From positions 24,233-88,232 of the forward strand of contig CASDOS010000021.1 of assembly GCA_949282205.1 (NCBI GenBank): a stretch of 64,000 nt of DNA, written 5' to 3'. Positions within the stretch are counted from its first letter, which is position 1, and the number at the start of each line of letters is the position of its first letter. The stretch comes from an uncultured Alphaproteobacteria bacterium (GTDB lineage: Bacteria; Pseudomonadota; Alphaproteobacteria; RF32; CAG-239). Made by a program: the position numbers and the translations under genes. A model generated the notes under the pieces. That model did not search any database, had not been told where the DNA came from, and saw nothing but the letters and a program-made list of their open reading frames with translations. Of this stretch, positions 35,416 through 43,369 are shown piece after piece.

Positions 35416-35446
35416 TTGACTTAGAGTATACTCTAAAAATTATACT
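35416..35446 (+). promoter_or_regulatory. MerR-type promoter for the exported flavodoxin
   Basis: TTGACT (35416-35421), a 19-base spacer with TAGAGTATACTCTA, and TATACT (35441-35446). It matches the promoter at 30780 in order, spacer and palindrome, so the gene at 35476 belongs to the same regulon. Confidence 0.85.
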
Positions 35447-35475
35447 TTCACCGTAACAATAGAAAGGAGAATCTG

Positions 35476-36060
35476 ATGAGAAATAAGATATTGAATTTAT
35501 TAAAAAAATCAATTTACATATTAACAGCAATCATTTTAACTATTACAAGCAGCAATGCCGAAACAAATAAGGAAACCAATATGACAACAAATAAAAAAAT
35601 TCTAATTGCCTACTATTCATGGTCAGGCAACACAAAAGAAGTTGCAGAGGCCATTCATAAAAAGATTGGCGGAGATATCTATCGCATAGAAACCGAACAA
35701 ACCTATCCGGAAGAATATCGAGCCACAACAGCTCAAGCCAAAAGAGAAATAAACGAAGGTTTTCACCCAACATTAAAGGGAAAAGTAGAAAATATTTCCC
35801 AATATGATATAATTTTTATCGGTTCGCCAAACTGGTGGGGAACAATAGCCCCTGCAGTAAGTAGTTTTTTAGCAGACAATAACCTTAAAGGCAAAACCGT
35901 AATACCATTTATAACCCATGGCGGCGGCGGCGCACAAAACACCATAACCGATTTAACCCAACAATGTAAGGAATGCATTGTAAATAAAAATAGCTGGGTA
36001 GGATATGGTAGCCGTACTATAGGAATATCTGGTTGGCTTGAAGAACTAAAAATCAACTAA
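35476..36060 (+). CDS. Exported flavodoxin-like protein
   Basis: 194 residues. The N-terminal 28 residues form a Sec signal (KKSIYILTAIILTITSSNA), and the rest is a flavodoxin: ILIAYYSWSGNTKEVAEAI is the FMN phosphate loop, GSPNWWGTIAP and THGGGGAQNTI the flavin-contacting loops. Flavodoxins normally work in the cytoplasm, so export is unusual; the signal has no twin-arginine. An internal ATG at 35581 (MTTNKK) would give a cytoplasmic form. Regulated by the MerR-type promoter just upstream. Confidence 0.85.
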   Translation: MRNKILNLLKKSIYILTAIILTITSSNAETNKETNMTTNKKILIAYYSWSGNTKEVAEAIHKKIGGDIYRIETEQTYPEEYRATTAQAKREINEGFHPTLKGKVENISQYDIIFIGSPNWWGTIAPAVSSFLADNNLKGKTVIPFITHGGGGAQNTITDLTQQCKECIVNKNSWVGYGSRTIGISGWLEELKIN

Positions 36061-36174
36061 ATTATTTTCACAACGCTTAAAAACTTTACTTTAACGAGTA
36101 GAGTTTTTTCTTGTATCTCAAAAAATTTGAAACTAGAATAAAGCGTGAATAAAACCATTTAAGCAGAGGAGAGG

Positions 36175-36894
36175 ATGATGAAAAAAATTATCGCATCAAT
36201 ATTTCTGGCAACAGGATTAATACTAGGAGGTTTCTTCCCCGGTTATTACTATTACAAAGCAAAATTAGATAATAACTCTGTCACCGTCAAAGGGTTATCG
36301 GAAATGAATGTCAAAGCCGATTTAGCGATTTGGAAATTAAAATTCGTTATAACCGGCAACGAATTGTTGAGTGCACAAAAAAAGATAACATCACAAGCCT
36401 CAACAATCACAGAATTCTTAAAAGAACAAGGATTTAACGATGATGAAATCAAATCCGAACGTATCATCACCACAGATTTAATGGCCAACCCATACCGCAA
36501 TAATGATAACAACAATATGCGATTTATTCTATCCCAAACTATAACGGTAAGAAGTACAAACGTAGATTTAGTCGAAAACTCTCTCCCTAAAACCGATAGC
36601 TTAATCGCAAAAGGGATCATCTTTGACGGTTCATCATACGACTATCCGGTATCATACATTTTCACCAAACTTAACGATATAAAACCGCAAATGTTAGAAG
36701 AAGCGACAAAAAATGCAAAAGAAGCCGCTTTTGAATTTGCCAAGAGTTCCGGCAGTAAAGTAGGCAAAATACGTCATGCAAATCAAGGAGTTTTCTCGAT
36801 TCTCCCACGGGAACAAATCTCAGGAAGTTTTGAATCCCAACAAATAGAAAAAACTGTTCGGGTTGTATCCACAATAGAATACTGGTTAGAATAA
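36175..36894 (+). CDS. SIMPL domain-containing protein (DUF541)
   Basis: 239 residues with an N-terminal membrane anchor or signal (residues 4-20, IIASIFLATGLILGGFF) and the SIMPL domain: VTVKGLSEMNVKADLAIWKL, then the FILSQTITVRS and AKEAAFEFAKSSGSKVGKI blocks. Such proteins are envelope-associated and linked to oxidative stress or signalling by context only. The ATG has a second ATG directly after it (36178); SD GAGGAG fits either. Confidence 0.85.
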   Translation: MMKKIIASIFLATGLILGGFFPGYYYYKAKLDNNSVTVKGLSEMNVKADLAIWKLKFVITGNELLSAQKKITSQASTITEFLKEQGFNDDEIKSERIITTDLMANPYRNNDNNNMRFILSQTITVRSTNVDLVENSLPKTDSLIAKGIIFDGSSYDYPVSYIFTKLNDIKPQMLEEATKNAKEAAFEFAKSSGSKVGKIRHANQGVFSILPREQISGSFESQQIEKTVRVVSTIEYWLE

Positions 36895-36947
36895 AATAAC
36901 CTAAGCCCCATTCTGTGGCTTTTACTTTTATATACATAAGGAACAAT

Positions 36948-37367
36948 ATGGAAAAACAAATTAAAGTAGGAGTAGGTCTATATATATTCAATCCAAAGAA
37001 TCAACTTCTTTTAGGATTAAGAAAGAGTGACCACGAAAAAGGCACTTGGTGTCCACCGGGAGGACATATGGAATATGGTGAAAGCAATGAAGAAGCAGCC
37101 ATTAGAGAGGTACTGGAGGAAACCGGATTAAAAATAAAAAAGCAAGATGTTTCTCTGCAAGGTGTGACCAACGATTTTTATCCGGAAAGCGGAAAACACT
37201 ATATAACTTTACATTTGTCATGTCATAAATATAGTGGAACACCACAAATTATGGAACCGAACAAATGTGCCGAATGGCGATGGTTTGATTTAGACAATCT
37301 TCCCGAAAATTTGATGTTATCAAACAAAAATTTCATAGCACAATACGATATAAAGAAAGCAATATAA
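36948..37367 (+). CDS. Nudix hydrolase, NUDT15/MTH2-like
   Basis: 139 residues. Full Nudix box GGHMEYGESNEEAAIREVLEETG with the catalytic EExG pair, preceded by GTWCPPGG as in MTH2/NUDT15 proteins that sanitise modified nucleoside triphosphates. The ATG at 36948 follows AAGGAAC; an ATG at 36915 is upstream without a ribosome site. From 37368 to 37587 no gene was found: that stretch holds the decayed tRNA-Pro sequences and a terminator. Confidence 0.9.
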   Translation: MEKQIKVGVGLYIFNPKNQLLLGLRKSDHEKGTWCPPGGHMEYGESNEEAAIREVLEETGLKIKKQDVSLQGVTNDFYPESGKHYITLHLSCHKYSGTPQIMEPNKCAEWRWFDLDNLPENLMLSNKNFIAQYDIKKAI

Positions 37368-37398
37368 AGACAAAGAACCTATTTAACGTATGCCTTTT

Positions 37399-37447
37399 TC
37401 TATCTGATCAGGACGAGAGGATTGACTTCATTTCACTACGTCGCACA
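37399..37447 (-). pseudogene. Decayed tRNA-Pro copy
   Basis: TCTATCTGATCAGGACGAGA, then GGATTGACTTC and ACTACGTC, reproduces the right-hand tRNA-Pro and its 3' flank (TCTATCTGG...GGACGAGAGGATTCG...GACTTC...ACTACGTC) but with internal deletions and an altered CCA (TGA for TGG). It looks like a tandem duplicate of the intact gene at 37588 that lost its middle. Confidence 0.6.
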
Positions 37448-37454
37448 GGCGCAA

Positions 37455-37543
37455 TTTTTGCTTTCAGCAAAACCGGCGATACACATCTCGCCTATTGCTG
37501 GCAGTCAAACCTCCTTTTTCGGAGGTTCAAATCCTACGCCCGC
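37455..37543 (+). other. Hairpin-rich segment ending in a tRNA-like 3' half
   Basis: Stems TTTTGC/GCAAAA, GGCGA/TCGCC and AACCTCC/GGAGGTT follow one another, ending CGGAGGTTCAAATCCTACG then CCCGCCA. The end matches the T-arm and 3' end of tRNA-Pro in opposite orientation to the real gene. No matching 5' acceptor strand exists, so it is not an intact tRNA. Confidence 0.4.
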
Positions 37544-37559
37544 CAAACAGACATAAAAA

Positions 37560-37577
37560 AGCCTGCTAACGCAGGCT
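37560..37577 (-). terminator. Hairpin terminator next to tRNA-Pro
   Basis: AGCCTGC, loop TAAC, GCAGGCT, with A/T tracts on both sides. It lies just beyond the 3' end of the minus-strand tRNA-Pro. Confidence 0.7.
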
Positions 37578-37587
37578 ATTTTCTATC

Positions 37588-37664
37588 TGGTCGGGACGAG
37601 AGGATTCGAACCTCCGACTTCTTGCACCCCATGCAAGCGCTCTACCAGGCTGAACTACGTCCCG
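37588..37664 (-). tRNA. tRNA-Pro(GGG)
   Basis: 77-nt cloverleaf on the minus strand: acceptor CGGGACG/CGTCCCG with the C1-G72 pair typical of bacterial Pro tRNAs, anticodon loop ATGGGGT (anticodon GGG), T-arm GGAGG-TTCGAAT-CCTCT and encoded CCA. Confidence 0.93.
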
Positions 37665-37805
37665 ACACTTTGTTGTTTATATATCGCTCCACACTAAAAT
37701 GCAAGTAAAATTTATTTTTAACGTCACAACTTATCCATCCACAGCAAAAGACAAAAATAAAAAGGCCACCGAAGCAGCCCTTTAAAGATATAAAAGCAGA
37801 AATAA

Positions 37806-38090
37806 TTACGCTGAAACTTTATCAGCAACAACTTTTTTAATTTTCTTAGCTTCTGCTGTGAGCTTACCATCAGGAGTAGCCATCAAATAAGCATCAAGAC
37901 CACCTTTATGTTCAATAGAACGAAGTGTCTTCGTACAAATTTTCAATTTATAAACTTTACCAAGAGCTTCACTCAAAAGAGAAACAACTTGCAGATTCGG
38001 CAAAAAGCGACGGCGAGTTCTATTGTTAGCGTGACTTACATTATTACCGCTCATAACGCCAGTGCCGGAAATTTCACATTTCTTAGCCAT
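37806..38090 (-). CDS. rpmB: 50S ribosomal protein L28
   Basis: 94 residues; starts MAKKCEISGTGVMSGNNVSHAN with NRTRRRFLPNLQ and the basic C-terminal helix (KLTAEAKKIKKVVADKVSA). A large-subunit protein; length and motifs are normal. A weak hairpin (AAAGG...CCTTT) follows near 37763. It has no ribosomal neighbours here; in Alphaproteobacteria rpmB is commonly standalone. Confidence 0.95.
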   Translation of the reverse strand: MAKKCEISGTGVMSGNNVSHANNRTRRRFLPNLQVVSLLSEALGKVYKLKICTKTLRSIEHKGGLDAYLMATPDGKLTAEAKKIKKVVADKVSA

Positions 38091-38234
38091 TTTAATATCC
38101 TTTACTCAAAAAACTTTTGCTCATACATACAAAGATAATCGCTAGAAGTCAAGTAAAATCTTCGCAAAAGAATCAAAAAAAGCTGGAATAATAAAAAAAT
38201 AGGATATATAAAGCAGAGGTATCAAATAAAACAA

Positions 38235-38311
38235 GTACCCGTAGCTCAATTGGATAGAGCGTTGGCCTCCGACGCCAAAGGTTGCGAGTTCGAACCTCGC
38301 CGGGTGCACCA
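38235..38311 (+). tRNA. tRNA-Arg(CCG)
   Basis: 77-nt cloverleaf: acceptor GTACCCG/CGGGTGC, D-arm GCTC-AATTGGATA-GAGC, anticodon loop CTCCGAC (anticodon CCG, reads CGG), T-arm GCGAG-TTCGAAC-CTCGC, encoded CCA. Confidence 0.93.
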
Positions 38312-38320
38312 TTTCCCCCA

Positions 38321-39109
38321 TCAATAAGGATTAGCCAATATCGGTATACTCTTTAAATCAAACGCCGCATATCCCTCCGAGTGCAATAAATCCCCCATCT
38401 TCTTTTCCTCAAAAATCTGCAATTCGGACTTTTTATCATAAACTTTTTTAAAACCATTCGCAACATTTGTCCCATGAATAACCTGCAAACCGCCGGTTCC
38501 TTCTAAAAACAACGTCCGATAATGGTACGGCACTAAGCGGTGATTTCCGCAATTCATAATATTTTCACCATCTACGGATAAATAAGCCAATCCGATTGCA
38601 TTTGAAGGAAAAATAGAACAATCTGTCTGATAACAATATTCATCTATTCTTGCAATTTTACGGATTCTCGGAATGGTAAACGCAACATTATCATAACAAC
38701 CATCATTCTTTTGATAAATTTCCGACAATCTATCAATAAAATTAACCGGAACCCCATCATCATTATCAATACGAAAAGTTAACATTCGCTTTTGTAACAA
38801 ATCTTCAGGAACTTGCATCTTAGCTCCTGATATAAAGATATTGCGCATAAAAGGATATATCTTTTCAAGCTCAATAAAAATTTGCTTTTTCTCTTCAGGC
38901 ATCGTGCTTGAATGATACACTAACAAAACAAAATTAGAATTAGTTTGCTGTTCAAAGGATTTCAATGTAATGCCCTTAAACATAGCCAAACGCTCCTCAA
39001 AATAAGGATTTTCCCAAAGATTATATATTTTATCAGGATGATCCTTTGCAAAAGCTGCATCAACAGAATAACGTACCATTCCGAAAATCGGTTCCACTAC
39101 ATCCTCCAT
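38321..39109 (-). CDS. Putative rhamnosyl transferase (pfam11316-like glycosyltransferase)
   Basis: 262 residues. GT-A-like fold: FGMVRYSVDA near the start, TLKSFEQQTNSNFVLLVYHS, and the metal-binding acid cluster RIDNDDGVPVNFID (DxD type). CYQTDCSIFPSNAIGLAYL and YHYRTLFLEG follow. Likely adds sugars to envelope glycans; the rhamnosyl name comes from the Pfam family and is not proven. It stands alone, 9 bases beyond tRNA-Arg and convergent with it. Confidence 0.7.
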   Translation of the reverse strand: MEDVVEPIFGMVRYSVDAAFAKDHPDKIYNLWENPYFEERLAMFKGITLKSFEQQTNSNFVLLVYHSSTMPEEKKQIFIELEKIYPFMRNIFISGAKMQVPEDLLQKRMLTFRIDNDDGVPVNFIDRLSEIYQKNDGCYDNVAFTIPRIRKIARIDEYCYQTDCSIFPSNAIGLAYLSVDGENIMNCGNHRLVPYHYRTLFLEGTGGLQVIHGTNVANGFKKVYDKKSELQIFEEKKMGDLLHSEGYAAFDLKSIPILANPY

Positions 39110-39185
39110 ATTTAAGTTTATATAAAACCTAAAGAAGAATACCTAACATGGAATTAACAATCAATTAAAACACTCACATATGGCA

Positions 39186-39207
39186 AAAGCCGCACAAAGG
39201 CGGCTTT
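39186..39207 (-). terminator. Terminator of the histidine phosphatase gene
   Basis: AAAGCCGC, loop ACAAAG, GCGGCTTT flanked by A and T tracts, just after the minus-strand stop at 39210. Confidence 0.8.
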
Positions 39208-39209
39208 TT

Positions 39210-39806
39210 TTAATCATTAATCTGCTCAAATGTATGCATTTCCATATCGTATAGCAAATGCAATATCGAGCAATTCGGATTAGGTGTTGCCTCCATCCCA
39301 AGTCCACACTTTAATGCACTTAATACTCCCGCATGACAAACAACACCAACATTAACGTCCTCAGAGCTATAAATAATATAGTTCAAACACCCTAACACTC
39401 TATTAAAAATATTGTGTTTAGTTTCGCCTTCAGGAAAAGCATTATCCCAATTTTGAACTGTTGGCCAACAAATTGCATCAACAAACTCTTTACCAAATTG
39501 CTGATAAGCCTCATCAAAGGTCAACCCTTCAACTGTGCCAAAATTACCCTCCCGTAAATTCTGAAGAATAACAATAGGCACATCTATACCAATTCTTTGA
39601 ACAATCACATTAGCCGTCTGAACAGCACGAAGCAAAGGAGAACAATACAATACAGACATTCCCAAATTTGCCACTTTATCAGCCAAAGTCTTTGCTTGCT
39701 CAACACCATTATCATTCAAAGCAGTATCAATACTGCAACCATACCAACGGTTTTCCAAATTATAATTTGTCTCACCATGACGAAAAAAATACAAATTTTT
39801 TTTCAT
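39210..39806 (-). CDS. Histidine phosphatase family protein
   Basis: 198 residues of the phosphoglycerate-mutase superfamily. The catalytic RHGETNYN is near the N-terminus, CSPLLRAVQTA and LREGNFGTVEG follow, and the second His is in VVCHAGVLSAL. Members remove phosphate from sugars or cofactors (GpmB, CobC types); no clear subclass. The ATG at 39806 places RHG correctly; an upstream TTG start would add 12 unneeded residues. Confidence 0.9.
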   Translation of the reverse strand: MKKNLYFFRHGETNYNLENRWYGCSIDTALNDNGVEQAKTLADKVANLGMSVLYCSPLLRAVQTANVIVQRIGIDVPIVILQNLREGNFGTVEGLTFDEAYQQFGKEFVDAICWPTVQNWDNAFPEGETKHNIFNRVLGCLNYIIYSSEDVNVGVVCHAGVLSALKCGLGMEATPNPNCSILHLLYDMEMHTFEQIND

Positions 39807-39952
39807 AAAAATAAATTTTAGATAATAATACATAGCTACCAAGGAAGATACTCATAAATTTAATTTTTGCAAGCAAAAACCCATACCTCGCATACAAAAA
39901 GAGCGCCCCAATACATCGAGTCGCTCCTCACAAAATATTCCGTCAAAGAATA

Positions 39953-41122
39953 TTATCTATTCAATAATTCATCGGCCAGAATTTCTAATTGTTTAACATC
40001 AGCATCTTTCATAGCAGATTTAATTGAAACCACCGTATCCAAGAAAGTCAAATTTTTAAGACTTTCCATTTCCGCCTTCATCTTCTTAGCAGCAATCGGC
40101 GCCCAAGAACCATTTTCAATAAATGCGACTTTACGATTCTGATAATTCTTACTCTTAAGATGAGCAATAAAACTTTCCATGCAAGGGAAGATACCCCCAT
40201 CATAAGTAACCGAAGCCAAAACTAATCTATCATAACGAAAAGCATCTTCAACAGCTTCAGCCATATCATCGCGAGCCAAATCGGCAATAGCCACTTTAGG
40301 AGCACCTTTTGCCTCAAGAATCTCTTTTAATTTTTCTGCAACCTTCTTAGTATTTCCATAAACTGAGGCATAAGCAATAAAGATTCCCTTATCTTCAGGA
40401 CGATAACTACTCCAAATATCATATTTATTAATATAATACCCCAAATTTTCGGTCAACATTGGACCGTGCAAAGCAAAAATCTTTTGAATATCCAAAGTTG
40501 CAGCTTTTTTCAATAAGGTTTGCACTTGTGCGCCATACTTACCGACAATATTGATATAATAGCGACGCGCTTCACAATCCCATTCATCATCAACATCTAA
40601 CGCACCAAATTTACCAAAAGCATCGGCAGAGAATAAAATTTTCTCTTTCTTCTCATAAGCAACCATAACTTCGGGCCAATGCACCATCGGCGCCATAACA
40701 AATGTTAAAATATGTTCACCCAAAACAAGTTCATCACCTTCATTAACAACAACTTTACGTCCATCTAAATCAAGATGTTCAAAAAATTGCGGTATCATAT
40801 TAAATGTTTTCGGATTCGTTACCACTTTTGCATTTTTATATTTATTCAAAAACTGCTCAATATTTGCAGCATGATCGGGTTCCATATGCAAAACGACCAA
40901 ATAATCCGGTTCTCTGGCGCCCAAAACCTCTTCCAAATTTTTGAACCACTCATCTGTTGCTCTTTTATCAACCGTATCCATAACAGCAATTTTCTCATCC
41001 ATAATAACATATGAATTATAAGAAATCCCTTCAGGAATAACATATTGACCTTCAAATAAATCTAATGTTTTATCATCAGCACCCACATAATAAACCGCAT
41101 CAGTTAACTTTTTGTTTTGCAT
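39953..41122 (-). CDS. Flavodiiron protein (FprA type, O2 or NO reductase)
   Basis: 389 residues. A metallo-beta-lactamase domain with a diiron site: HMEPDH, MVHWPE, SADAFG and ALHGP give the ligands. A C-terminal flavodoxin domain carries FMN (IAYASVYGNTKKVAEKL, ASVTYDGGIFP). No rubredoxin or NADH domain is attached, so it needs a separate donor. Reduces O2 to water or NO to N2O and protects anaerobes. It supports a low-oxygen lifestyle. The SD is AAGGAG. Followed by cmk on the other side at 39 bases. Confidence 0.95.
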   Translation of the reverse strand: MQNKKLTDAVYYVGADDKTLDLFEGQYVIPEGISYNSYVIMDEKIAVMDTVDKRATDEWFKNLEEVLGAREPDYLVVLHMEPDHAANIEQFLNKYKNAKVVTNPKTFNMIPQFFEHLDLDGRKVVVNEGDELVLGEHILTFVMAPMVHWPEVMVAYEKKEKILFSADAFGKFGALDVDDEWDCEARRYYINIVGKYGAQVQTLLKKAATLDIQKIFALHGPMLTENLGYYINKYDIWSSYRPEDKGIFIAYASVYGNTKKVAEKLKEILEAKGAPKVAIADLARDDMAEAVEDAFRYDRLVLASVTYDGGIFPCMESFIAHLKSKNYQNRKVAFIENGSWAPIAAKKMKAEMESLKNLTFLDTVVSIKSAMKDADVKQLEILADELLNR

Positions 41123-41160
41123 AATTTAACTCCTTTTTTTATAGAAACGCATTTTTTAGA

Positions 41161-41820
41161 TTATTTAAGCCTTTCCTCAATAAAAGCAACAGCTTTTTGA
41201 AACACTTCATCAATATTCAAATTCGATGTATCCAAAATAATAGCATCTTCAGCAGGTTTCATCGGAGCATCTTTCCGATTAGCATCTCGTTCATCACGCG
41301 CTTTAACATCTTTTAAGACATCATCAAACTGAACATTCATACCTTTTTGCAAAAATTCATCATAGCGTCTTTTAGCCCGCACTTCGGAAGAAGCCGTAAT
41401 AAAAAATTTAACCTCTGCATGAGGACAAATAACCGTGCCGGTATCACGCCCATCATAAATAACCCCATTAGCAGGAGAACCATCGGCAAATGTCGGATTT
41501 TTTGCAAAATTACGTTGCATATCCAACAACTGAGCACGCACTTCGGAATAACTGGAAACAATAGACGCAGCCTGTCCACCGATAGATGAACGAAAATCTT
41601 TATCCCGAGATAGTTCCATCATAGTAGCAAAAGTCAACTCGCCAGCCATTTTCTCAGCAGCACAAGCATCACTCAAATCCAATGCTTGTTTTAGCATCAT
41701 CAAACCAACCGCTCTATAAACCATACCGGTATCAAAGTAAGCCAATCCATATTTATCCGCCAATTTTTGAGAAAGCGTTCCTTTACCTGCGGCAGCCGGA
41801 CCATCTACTGTAATAATCAT
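41161..41820 (-). CDS. cmk: Cytidylate kinase
   Basis: Phosphorylates CMP and dCMP with ATP. 219 residues from the ATG at 41820 (an ATG at 41832 has no better ribosome site). P-loop DGPAAAGKGTLSQKLA at the N-terminus, YFDTGMVYRAVGL, DGRDTGTVICP, and C-terminal RDERDANRKDAPMKPAEDA in the lid and CMP-binding region. Length and motifs normal. In many bacteria it precedes rpsA; here the next gene on the same strand is the flavodiiron protein. Confidence 0.95.
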   Translation of the reverse strand: MIITVDGPAAAGKGTLSQKLADKYGLAYFDTGMVYRAVGLMMLKQALDLSDACAAEKMAGELTFATMMELSRDKDFRSSIGGQAASIVSSYSEVRAQLLDMQRNFAKNPTFADGSPANGVIYDGRDTGTVICPHAEVKFFITASSEVRAKRRYDEFLQKGMNVQFDDVLKDVKARDERDANRKDAPMKPAEDAIILDTSNLNIDEVFQKAVAFIEERLK

Positions 41821-41918
41821 TTCAAAGTACATCCTTTAAAGTTAGAAATTTTATCTATTCTTTAACACATATTTACTAATATCATAGTACAAAATAACTT
41901 TATACAAAGAATAAGAAG

Positions 41919-42650
41919 ATGCCGCAGACTATTCGTTTATACATAAAAGAAACAATCTCTCCTGAAAAAATCATCACTTTAAGTGAAGAACAAACACATT
42001 ACCTAAGAAACGTCATAAAAGCGAATAAAACAACCCCAATTTTGTGTTTTGATAACCAAAGCGGAGAATTCTCGGCGGAACTTCTTTCATTAGAAAAAAA
42101 ACAAGGACTGCTGAAAATTATCGACCAAACTCAAAAATATCAGCAATGTCCGGATATTTGGTTATTATTTGCCCCGTTAAAAAAAGACAAGACCGATTTT
42201 GTAATAGAAAAAGCAACCGAATTAGGCTGTTGCAAAATACAACCGGTTATAACCCAATACACCATCACAAAGAACGTCAGATTAGACCGCTATATAGCAC
42301 AAAGCATTGAAGCCGCGGAACAATGTCGTCGCACAGATTTACCGGAAATAGGAAATCCCCAAGAACTACCTAAAATTTTATCTTCATGGGATAAAGAAAG
42401 AATATTATATTTCATGGACGAGAGTTTAGAAAGTAAAAATTTCCTAACTGTACTGCAAGAAAGTTCAACACTCAAAGCCGCCATTTTAATTGGCCCAGAG
42501 GGAGGTTTTTCAAAAACCGAACAGCAGCTATTAAAAAGTCAAAAATATGTCAAAGGTGCGACACTTGGTCCTCGCATTCTAAGGGCAGAAACCGCCGTAA
42601 CGGCAGCGTTATCATGTTGGCAACTTATATCTGGAGATTGGAGTAAATAA
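41919..42650 (+). CDS. rsmE: 16S rRNA (uracil1498-N3)-methyltransferase
   Basis: SPOUT-class methyltransferase acting on 16S rRNA U1498 in the assembled 30S subunit. 243 residues with a PUA-like N-terminus (LSEEQTHYLRNVIK), the middle ATELGCCKIQPVITQYT and EAAEQCRRTDLPEI, and the knot at the C-terminus: ILIGPEGGFSKTE and LGPRILRAETAVTAAL. The stop is followed directly by the response-regulator start, so the two genes are cotranscribed. Confidence 0.95.
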   Translation: MPQTIRLYIKETISPEKIITLSEEQTHYLRNVIKANKTTPILCFDNQSGEFSAELLSLEKKQGLLKIIDQTQKYQQCPDIWLLFAPLKKDKTDFVIEKATELGCCKIQPVITQYTITKNVRLDRYIAQSIEAAEQCRRTDLPEIGNPQELPKILSSWDKERILYFMDESLESKNFLTVLQESSTLKAAILIGPEGGFSKTEQQLLKSQKYVKGATLGPRILRAETAVTAALSCWQLISGDWSK

Positions 42651-43358
42651 ATGAAAATACTAATAGCCGATGACCACGAATTATTTTTAAAAGGTTTGGA
42701 ATTCATTTTAAAAGAAAATCTCCCCAATCCTATAATTACCACAGCTCAAAGCTATACCGATATCTTCCGCATACTTGAAGACAAACAAGGATTTGATTTA
42801 ATTATAACCGATTTAGCGATGCCCGGAGCAAATTGGCTGCAAGCATTAAACAAGATACATACCTTAGAGCCGGAAACCCCCGTTATAGTCATATCCGCGG
42901 TTTTTGACAAAGAAATCCTCCAACAAACATTAGACATCGGAGTAGCAGGTTATATTCCCAAAACATCATCGAACAATTTAATCATCAGCGCCATCAATTT
43001 AGTCTTAGCCGGCGGTGTTTATATTCCGCACGAATTATTATACACTCATCCAACAACCAACAATAAGAACCCCTCAAAAGAATATATAGCCCCATTAAAA
43101 GCATTAGAAAAATTTGCCGACAATACCAACGAAGGCACACAAAAGAGTCTAACCGAAAGACAAATTGAAATAGTAAAATGTATTGCCGAAGGTTTATCAA
43201 ACAAACAAATCGCCTACAAGCTAAACTTAACCGAAGGCACGGTAAAAGTTCACATCACCGTCATATTAAAAGTACTAAATGTCAAAAACCGAACCTCGGC
43301 AGTCATAGAAGCCGCCAAAAGAGGATACATAGCCGACAATAATATCGATAATCAATAA
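42651..43358 (+). CDS. LuxR/NarL-type response regulator
   Basis: 235 residues. Receiver domain (1-120): MKILIADDHELF with the acidic pair, the phosphoacceptor Asp in IITDLAMPG, and a Lys in GYIPKTSSNN. C-terminal LuxR HTH (about 165-220): LTERQIEIVKCIAEGLSNKQIAYKLNLTEGTVKVH. It begins at the base after the rsmE stop and is followed by the RquA-like gene. No histidine kinase is nearby, so its partner is encoded elsewhere. Confidence 0.93.
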   Translation: MKILIADDHELFLKGLEFILKENLPNPIITTAQSYTDIFRILEDKQGFDLIITDLAMPGANWLQALNKIHTLEPETPVIVISAVFDKEILQQTLDIGVAGYIPKTSSNNLIISAINLVLAGGVYIPHELLYTHPTTNNKNPSKEYIAPLKALEKFADNTNEGTQKSLTERQIEIVKCIAEGLSNKQIAYKLNLTEGTVKVHITVILKVLNVKNRTSAVIEAAKRGYIADNNIDNQ

Positions 43359-43369
43359 AAGGAAAACCA

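Noticed and set aside
37455..37543. An intact tRNA or tmRNA acceptor piece on the plus strand
   Set aside because: No 5' strand pairs with the CGCCCGCC end, and no D-arm, anticodon arm or tag-coding ORF is visible; similarity to tRNA-Pro explains the 3' part.
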